A stretch of DNA of 10,376 nt from Planctomycetota bacterium. Lineage in GTDB: Bacteria; Planctomycetota; SZUA-567. The notes beneath the pieces were generated by a model. It did not search any database. It was not told the DNA's origin and was given only the letters and a program-made list of their open reading frames with translations. Shown piece after piece: positions 1-4,210 of the stretch (the first letter of the stretch is position 1; each line of letters opens with the position of its first letter). The position numbers and the translations under genes were made by a program. Location: the NCBI GenBank assembly GCA_031270145.1, contig JAISYD010000272.1, forward strand, positions 1 through 10,376, read 5' to 3'.

Positions 1-426
1 GAGGCGGCCGGAACGGAGGAGGGCGAAAGGTTCCGGCTCGGGGCGTACGGTGAACGCACACCCGCCGAGGAGGCCATATTCGACCTTTGGGAGCAGCCGT
101 CCGGAGAGGGCGGATTGGATGAAGTGCTTAGAAAAGCGGCGGAACTGGAGAAGATCGCCATCGCTGAGCGCAAGGCGAAAATGGCGAAATGTCCGCCGAT
201 CGAGAAGACGGAGGAAGCCGAAGCCGCCGCCGAAGCGCCTGAAAAACAGATGGAAATGCCGAAGACGGAGGAGGCCGCCCCCAAGCCGGAAACGGCGAAA
301 TGTCCGCCGATCGGGAAGACGGAGGAAGCCGAACCCGCCGCCAAGCCAGCCGCCAGGCTTTCGGCGCAGGCAAAACCTGTTCGCGCCATCTCCTCCCATG
401 TTGACAAATGTCCCGACGGCCCTTAG
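1..426 (+). CDS. C-terminal fragment of an unidentified protein with an Ala/Glu/Lys/Pro-rich repeat tail
   Basis: The frame is open from the first base of the window to the TAG at 424-426, so about 141 residues of C-terminus are present and the real start lies upstream. I do not recognise the family. The first 40 residues look like ordinary folded protein (AEEAIFDLWEQPSGEGG). After that comes a charged, probably helical stretch (DEVLRKAAELEKIAIAERKA) and then low-complexity sequence rich in Ala, Glu, Lys and Pro. Three Lys-Cys-Pro motifs occur at local residues 63-65, 100-102 and 136-138, so the cysteines are 37 and 36 residues apart. The first two sit in almost identical KCPPI-x-KTEEAE blocks. 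This frame was preferred over the +2 frame, which is also open but gives an implausible Arg/Pro-rich product. The tail could be a linker or surface-exposed region. The end of the gene overlaps a promoter for the next gene. Confidence 0.7.
   Translation, partial: EAAGTEEGERFRLGAYGERTPAEEAIFDLWEQPSGEGGLDEVLRKAAELEKIAIAERKAKMAKCPPIEKTEEAEAAAEAPEKQMEMPKTEEAAPKPETAKCPPIGKTEEAEPAAKPAARLSAQAKPVRAISSHVDKCPDGP
184..228 (+). repeat. Copy 1 of a 45-bp in-frame direct repeat
   Basis: This 45-bp block matches 295-339 at 43 of 45 positions and lies exactly 111 bp (37 codons) upstream of it. It encodes AKCPPIEKTEEAEAA. Its first 18 bases (184-201) recur exactly at 295-312 and again outside any gene at 2000-2017. 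A weaker partial copy of the KTEEA part is at about 260-275. Confidence 0.85.
295..339 (+). repeat. Copy 2 of the 45-bp in-frame direct repeat
   Basis: This is the second copy of the block at 184-228, with two substitutions: one changes Glu to Gly and the other Ala to Pro in the encoded tail. A third, degenerate unit begins 36 codons later at 403-420, where only the Lys-Cys-Pro core is kept. That suggests a tandemly repeated 37-residue unit that is cut short by the stop codon. Confidence 0.85.
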
Positions 427-429
427 CAT
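401..429 (+). promoter_or_regulatory. Candidate sigma70-type promoter for the sulfatase-fold gene
   Basis: A perfect -35 hexamer, TTGACA (401-406), is followed after exactly 17 bp by TAGCAT (424-429). The latter matches TATAAT at four of six positions, including the first, second and last. Transcription would start near 436, giving a leader of about 70 nt before the ATG at 505. The promoter lies inside the last codons of the upstream gene, whose TAG stop forms the start of the -10 element. This is a consensus match only. Confidence 0.5.
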
Positions 430-458
430 GTACATAATGGCGAAGCCGAAAATTCCCG

Positions 459-473
459 GCGGCGGTCCGCCGC
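459..473 (+). other. Small GC-rich hairpin in the leader
   Basis: A 15-base sequence is palindromic around its central T (GCGGCGG-T-CCGCCGC). As RNA it can form a 6-bp stem (459-464 with 468-473) and a 3-nt loop, 31 bases before the ATG at 505. There is no following T-run, so it is not a typical intrinsic terminator. It is the only structure I see in the 78-bp gap 427-504 apart from the promoter end and an AGGAG at 487-491. Confidence 0.35.
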
Positions 474-504
474 GATTGGGGAGGGAAGGAGTGTTAAACT
501 GGCC

Positions 505-1821
505 ATGAACCTGGTGGTGATTCCCTTGGAAGGGGTTTCGCAGATGCTGTTATGGCAATATCGGGAAGCCATGCCGGCGATCTGGCGGCTGGCCAACCAG
601 TCCACCTCCTTCAGGCGCTTTTACAGCGCCTCCACCTCGGCCTTCCAGTCGTTTTGCGATTTCGTCCACGGCGACTCTTCCGAACTGGATCACAACCTGT
701 CCTACCCCTCCGGCCCGGGCTGCCTGTTGGGCCGGGCGGGCAACCTTTTCGGCATTCTGGAGGAACAGGGCTATGCCGTTATGGGCAGTCAGCACGGCGA
801 GACCTGCCCGGAATACGTCAGGGGCAACTGCTTCGGCGCCTGGCCGGAGGCGGGCGGCCGGTTCCGCTGGCACGGGGAATACGACGCCTTTTACGCGGAA
901 AGCCTGGCCTTCGTCAAGCGAGCCGCCGCCGCCGGCCAGCCGTTCGCCCTGTATTATTGCGACCGGGCCGGCACGGTGGCGGACAATTGTTTGGAAAAGC
1001 GGGACAGCCGGTTGTTCCACCAGCGCTTCGAGAAGGGGTTTTCCCTGCTGGATCGATCGGTTGAGAGGATGCTGGCGGGCCTGGCGGAGCTGGGCCTGCT
1101 CGGCGCCACGCTGATCGTCCTGTACGGCCCCTACGGCATGGATCCCTGGAAACACGGGGTTTTCGCCGGCCGGACCCATGCCATCGAGCCCTATGCCGAC
1201 GTTTGCTGGACGCCCCTGCTGTTCTATTGCGACGGGCGGGACATCCAGACCATCGAGGGGTTGGCGAGTTCAATCGATCTCAAGGCGACGATTCTGGGGA
1301 TATTGTTTCCCGGCCGGGACTTTGGCCCCGCCCCGGGCCGCTTTTCCGGCGTCAACCTGCTGACCTCGGGCCGGAACATCGCCTTCACCCAGAACCTGTT
1401 CGCCCTGGAACAGGAGAACGCCGGGCCGGCGCTGGGCCTGGTCAAGAGCTATGCCGCCACCGACGGCGATCTGCGGCTTATCGTCAATTCCGACGGCGGC
1501 ATCGCCGGGGAGGGCGGCATGGAGTTCTATTACGATGTCCGCGATCCCGGCAACACCCGCAACCTTTTGGATTTCTTCGAATTGGATAAAAATGGCGATA
1601 TGGCCTCCTTCGGCCGCTCCGACGTGGTCCATGTGCATTTCACCCAGTCGTTCAAGCCGCATCTGGTGCGGGACATGGTCTCGGCCTACAACGGCATGCG
1701 CGACACCCTGAAACAGTTGGCCAAGGCCAAGGAGGGGGAGGCGCTCCGGCATAGCGCCAACCAGAGCCGGCGCCTGCTGTTCCACGACTCGCAGTTCAAC
1801 CTCAAGCGCCGCCGGCGCTAG
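505..1821 (+). CDS. Sulfatase/alkaline-phosphatase-fold protein with a degenerate active site
   Basis: This 438-residue protein has the sulfatase-family layout. The N-terminal strand is MNLVVIPLEGVSQ. The segment MPAIWRLANQSTSFRRFYSA corresponds to the family's 'TPNLDRLA..G..F.N.YS' stretch. ATLIVLYGPYG (201-211) corresponds to 'TLVVFTSDHG', SSIDLKATILGILFPG (255-270) to 'DLAPTLLDLLG', and FYYDVRDPGNTRNLLDF (341-357) to 'LYDLxxDPGETxNLAD'. Active enzymes in this superfamily hold metal with N-terminal Asp/Glu and a later Asp-His or Asp-Asn pair. Here only Glu9 is evident, and the Asp-His position reads Pro-Tyr (209-210). Ser43, Thr44 or Ser45 occupies the nucleophile region, but there is no CxPSR motif. 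There is no signal peptide or membrane segment, so a cytoplasmic protein is likely. The ATG has an AGGAG 13 bp upstream, rather far. The C-terminus is basic (KRRRR). The fold is well supported; loss of catalysis is inferred. Confidence 0.8.
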   Translation: MNLVVIPLEGVSQMLLWQYREAMPAIWRLANQSTSFRRFYSASTSAFQSFCDFVHGDSSELDHNLSYPSGPGCLLGRAGNLFGILEEQGYAVMGSQHGETCPEYVRGNCFGAWPEAGGRFRWHGEYDAFYAESLAFVKRAAAAGQPFALYYCDRAGTVADNCLEKRDSRLFHQRFEKGFSLLDRSVERMLAGLAELGLLGATLIVLYGPYGMDPWKHGVFAGRTHAIEPYADVCWTPLLFYCDGRDIQTIEGLASSIDLKATILGILFPGRDFGPAPGRFSGVNLLTSGRNIAFTQNLFALEQENAGPALGLVKSYAATDGDLRLIVNSDGGIAGEGGMEFYYDVRDPGNTRNLLDFFELDKNGDMASFGRSDVVHVHFTQSFKPHLVRDMVSAYNGMRDTLKQLAKAKEGEALRHSANQSRRLLFHDSQFNLKRRRR

Positions 1822-1899
1822 CCGGAAGGAGGGAACGGGAAGGCCGAAGAACCCCGGGAGCGGTTGAAAAGCCAAAAGAGCCGGCCGGTCCCGAGGCGG

Positions 1900-1922
1900 C
1901 CCGGCGGGACAACCCCGCCGGG
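1900..1922 (+). other. Perfect 9-bp GC hairpin downstream of the sulfatase-fold gene
   Basis: The arms CCCGGCGGG (1900-1908) and CCCGCCGGG (1914-1922) are perfect reverse complements separated by the loop ACAAC. It starts 79 bp after the stop at 1821. The following bases are AAAGCTAAATTG, so there is no U-tract on the plus strand. It could stop transcription without a U-tract or protect an mRNA end. Either role is inferred; the structure itself is plain in the sequence. Confidence 0.6.
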
Positions 1923-1944
1923 AAAGCTAAATTGCCGCAACTGC

Positions 1945-1973
1945 TTGTAAATATAGGAGAACCAAGATAAATT
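1945..1973 (+). promoter_or_regulatory. Weak candidate promoter for the transglutaminase-kinase pair
   Basis: TTGTAA (1945-1950) and TAAATT (1968-1973) are 17 bp apart, each matching the sigma70 consensus at four of six positions. They lie in the most AT-rich patch of the window, downstream of the hairpin at 1900-1922. If used, the leader would be about 180 nt and would include the 18-bp repeat. This is a weak match. Confidence 0.25.
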
Positions 1974-1999
1974 CGCGGAGACCGGCCCTCCCGAAAAAA

Positions 2000-2017
2000 G
2001 CGAAATGTCCGCCGATC
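2000..2017 (+). repeat. Intergenic copy of the 18-bp KCPPI-coding repeat
   Basis: These 18 bases are identical to 184-201 and 295-312. The similarity continues loosely: before the core a GAAA-type stretch is shared, and after it AAAAAG-TCTGGAGG resembles the GAGAAG-AC-GGAGG of copy 1. The copy lies 143 bp before the next gene's start and is bracketed by a 6-bp inverted repeat, CTCCCG (1988-1993) and CGGGAG (2032-2037). An 18-bp exact match between a coding tail and a gap 1.7 kb away is very unlikely by chance. Confidence 0.75.
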
Positions 2018-2115
2018 AAAAAGTCTGGAGGCGGGAGTCGTCAAGTCATGGCTGGGGATGGCGCCAAAAAGACTGTGACCGGGCCGGGAATTTTCCGTTA
2101 TCAATGATGGAGGCG

Positions 2116-2133
2116 GCGCCGTACCCGCGGCGC
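2116..2133 (+). other. Hairpin upstream of the transglutaminase-fold start
   Basis: GCGCCG (2116-2121) pairs with CGGCGC (2128-2133) around the loop TACCCG. It ends 15 bp before the ribosome-binding site at 2149-2153. A 6-bp stem of this composition can occur by chance in GC-rich DNA, so any effect on translation is speculative. Confidence 0.3.
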
Positions 2134-2159
2134 GGCCCTTTCGCGGACAAGGAAGAGAT

Positions 2160-4184
2160 ATGCGCCGGCTGTCGGCATTTCCGCTGCTCGTCCCTTTCAT
2201 CGGTTTCCTGTTGCCCCTGTTTCCTCCGGCAAGAGGCGGGGAAATTCCGCACCCCTGGAACAACAAACGCGTCTACTATGTCGTCGAGCGGGGAGGGCGG
2301 CTGCGGGAAAAGGGCTATTTCATCCGCCGCGCCGGTTCCTGGCGGAAAACCCCCTGCGTGGTCACCGAGGAGGACCGGTTTTATTTTCTGGAGGGCGATA
2401 CCCTCACTCCGGCCAGATCGGTCAAGGTGCGCGTCGTCGCCGCTTCGAATGGCGAAGCCATCCAACGCTACGAGGAGGTGGTCATCGGCGATCCCGGCCG
2501 CGAGAGCATTACCGTGGACGCCGGGGAAATCCGCTTCAAAAACACCGGCTCCTTCGGGGAGGACTCGCTTCTCCCCGCGCCGCCGGGGGTGGTTTTCGAC
2601 GTTAGCGGCGAGTGGCTGGCCGCCCATGCGCTCCAAGCCGGCGCTTCCTTCCCCATCGAGGTGCTGGAACGCCGCGCCCGCCGGGTGCGCGGCGAAACCG
2701 TAACCCTGCTGGAACAGGCGGCGCCGGCCGGCGGCGGCAATCCGGCGGTGTGGCTGGCGGAATTCAACTCGCCCGGCCGCCTTCCCATGTTGGCGCGCTT
2801 CACCTCCGACGGCCGGTTGATCCGGCTGGAAACCGGCGACCTGGCCTACCAGGTGGTGGGGCGGGACGATTTTGAACTGGGCCGCATACCGGCCGCGGCG
2901 CCTCCCTCGTCGATCCTGGCCGCCGCGCCGGAATCCATGCGGTACGCCCCGCCGGCCTCGGGCGACGGCGGCATACCCGCCGGCCTCGCCATACCCTCCT
3001 GGGACAGCTTCGCCTGGATGCGCTTCCGGAGCGGGCCCTTCGAGCAATGGAGCGCCGCCATACCGGCGTCCGAATATTCCCGGATCGAATTCAACGGCGT
3101 CGACGCCGGGGTCGTCACCCTGAGGAACGCCCCCCGCGTCGACACCGAGGCGGCCTTCCCCATGCGGCTGCCGGCCGATGTCCAGGCCTACCTTTCCCTC
3201 GCGTCCGGACGATCGGCGGAGGCGGCCCTTATCGAGGCCGCCCGCCTAGCGGTTTTGGACGGCGAGACGCGCCGGGAGGAAAAAAACGTCCTCCGGGCCG
3301 TCAGCTATCTAGCCGGCTGGATCAACCAGAACATCTCGCTCCTGCCCTGGAGCGGCGGAAACGCCCAGCCGGCCAGGATCCTGGCCGACCGCTCCGGCGA
3401 CGCGCTGGACCAGGCCAGGCTGTTCGCCGCCCTGGCGGCGGCGCTGGGAGCGCCCAGCCGCCTTTGCCAGGGCCTGCTGGCGCGCTCGGGACTGGCGATC
3501 CCGCACGCCTGGAACGAGGTCTGGATCAACGGAGTCTGGACCCCCGTCGACGCCACGGTGAACCGGGTGGGCCTGCCGGCGGGCTACGTCTTGGCCGAGC
3601 GTTCCGGACCGGGCGGGGAATTCGCCGGCGGCTTCGCCTCCTTCCTCCGCTCGCCCGGCCTGTGGCTGAGCCTGGCCTCGGCCGGCCGGGAGACGCCAGG
3701 CGGCGCCGCGGCCGAACTGGTGGCTGGGGATCGCCGCAGCTATGCCTACGCCGAGGGCGACTGGCTGGCCAACCTTTTCTGGGGCTTCGCCCTGCGGCTG
3801 CCGCCGGGCTGGATTGGCTCCGCCAAGCTGGACTCGGTGGAGGCGGCGAGTCCGGAGCGGTCGGCCCGCTTCAAGTGCGAGGCGCTGGCCGGGGATTACG
3901 CGGCCGGCCGCGGCGATTTGGAGCGGATGACGGCCGGCCTCAAATCCGACTTCAATCGCTTTCGGGTCATCGACAGCCGGATAGCCTCCTTCGACGCCGA
4001 CGGCGCCCTGCCGGTGCTGTTCGTCGATTTCACCTGCCTGGAGAACGGGGAGAGCCTCCGTTGCCGCCAATACCTGCTGCCGCGGCGGCGGCGCGCCTTC
4101 CGCCTGTCCTTCTGGGCGCCGGTGGACGGCTTCGACGGATTCGCGCCCTATTTCGACAGTATACTGGCGGCCTTCGAGTTTTGA
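2160..4184 (+). CDS. Secreted transglutaminase-fold protein with Ala in place of the catalytic Cys
   Basis: The product has 674 residues. An AAGGA at 2149-2153, 6 bp before the ATG, supports this start. Residues 1-27 look like a signal peptide (two Arg, a hydrophobic core, then PPARGG), so it is probably exported. About 30-345 is a beta-rich region I cannot assign. About 375-480 is a transglutaminase-like core: SGDALDQARLFAALAAALG (412-430), then HAWNEVW (449-455) and WTPVDAT (460-466). In the family the first motif is usually GDCxxxAxLF. Here the Cys position is Ala415 (GCG), while His449 and Asp464 of the triad are kept with the usual spacing. Residues about 540-674 (ALRLPPGW ... FDSILAAFEF) resemble a DcrB/PsbP-like domain. 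The kinase gene starts 26 bp downstream, so co-transcription is likely. A structural or binding role is inferred from the missing Cys. Confidence 0.82.
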   Translation: MRRLSAFPLLVPFIGFLLPLFPPARGGEIPHPWNNKRVYYVVERGGRLREKGYFIRRAGSWRKTPCVVTEEDRFYFLEGDTLTPARSVKVRVVAASNGEAIQRYEEVVIGDPGRESITVDAGEIRFKNTGSFGEDSLLPAPPGVVFDVSGEWLAAHALQAGASFPIEVLERRARRVRGETVTLLEQAAPAGGGNPAVWLAEFNSPGRLPMLARFTSDGRLIRLETGDLAYQVVGRDDFELGRIPAAAPPSSILAAAPESMRYAPPASGDGGIPAGLAIPSWDSFAWMRFRSGPFEQWSAAIPASEYSRIEFNGVDAGVVTLRNAPRVDTEAAFPMRLPADVQAYLSLASGRSAEAALIEAARLAVLDGETRREEKNVLRAVSYLAGWINQNISLLPWSGGNAQPARILADRSGDALDQARLFAALAAALGAPSRLCQGLLARSGLAIPHAWNEVWINGVWTPVDATVNRVGLPAGYVLAERSGPGGEFAGGFASFLRSPGLWLSLASAGRETPGGAAAELVAGDRRSYAYAEGDWLANLFWGFALRLPPGWIGSAKLDSVEAASPERSARFKCEALAGDYAAGRGDLERMTAGLKSDFNRFRVIDSRIASFDADGALPVLFVDFTCLENGESLRCRQYLLPRRRRAFRLSFWAPVDGFDGFAPYFDSILAAFEF

Positions 4185-4210
4185 GGAAATGGACGGGGGG
4201 ATCCGGATCA

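Larger units (their letters stand above)
1822..2159. other. 338-bp gene-free region with hairpins and a dispersed repeat
   Basis: I find no convincing gene here. It contains a purine-rich stretch after the upstream stop, a GC-rich area with a perfect hairpin (1900-1922), an AT-rich patch (about 1925-1975) unusual for this window, the 18-bp repeat at 2000-2017, and a second hairpin (2116-2133) just before the ribosome-binding site of the next gene. One frame is free of stops from 1931 to 2104 (58 codons). It reads the repeat in the same register as the left-hand gene, as AKCPPIKKSGGG, but it has no start codon upstream of the repeat. It may be a decayed or non-coding copy. No tRNA or known riboswitch pattern was recognised. 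Confidence 0.6.

Noticed and set aside
50..508. 152-residue open frame in +2 across the left-edge gene
   Set aside because: The product is almost entirely Arg, Pro, Lys and Ser, as expected of a shifted reading of an Ala/Glu-rich tail. The +1 frame is open from the window edge and more protein-like.
2075..2104. Second promoter candidate, GTGACC with TATCAA at 18 bp
   Set aside because: Only four of six matches in each box with non-optimal spacing. It is no better than chance expectation in a gap of this size.
2005..2703. 232-residue open frame starting at the intergenic repeat
   Set aside because: It runs out of frame through the signal-peptide-bearing transglutaminase-fold gene, and its product is low-complexity Pro/Ser/Arg. 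The start at 2160 has a good ribosome-binding site and a credible signal peptide.
3047..4210. Upstream extension of the kinase reading frame
   Set aside because: The extension is an Arg/Gly/Pro-rich shadow of the transglutaminase-fold gene. Recognisable sequence begins at the ATG at 4211.
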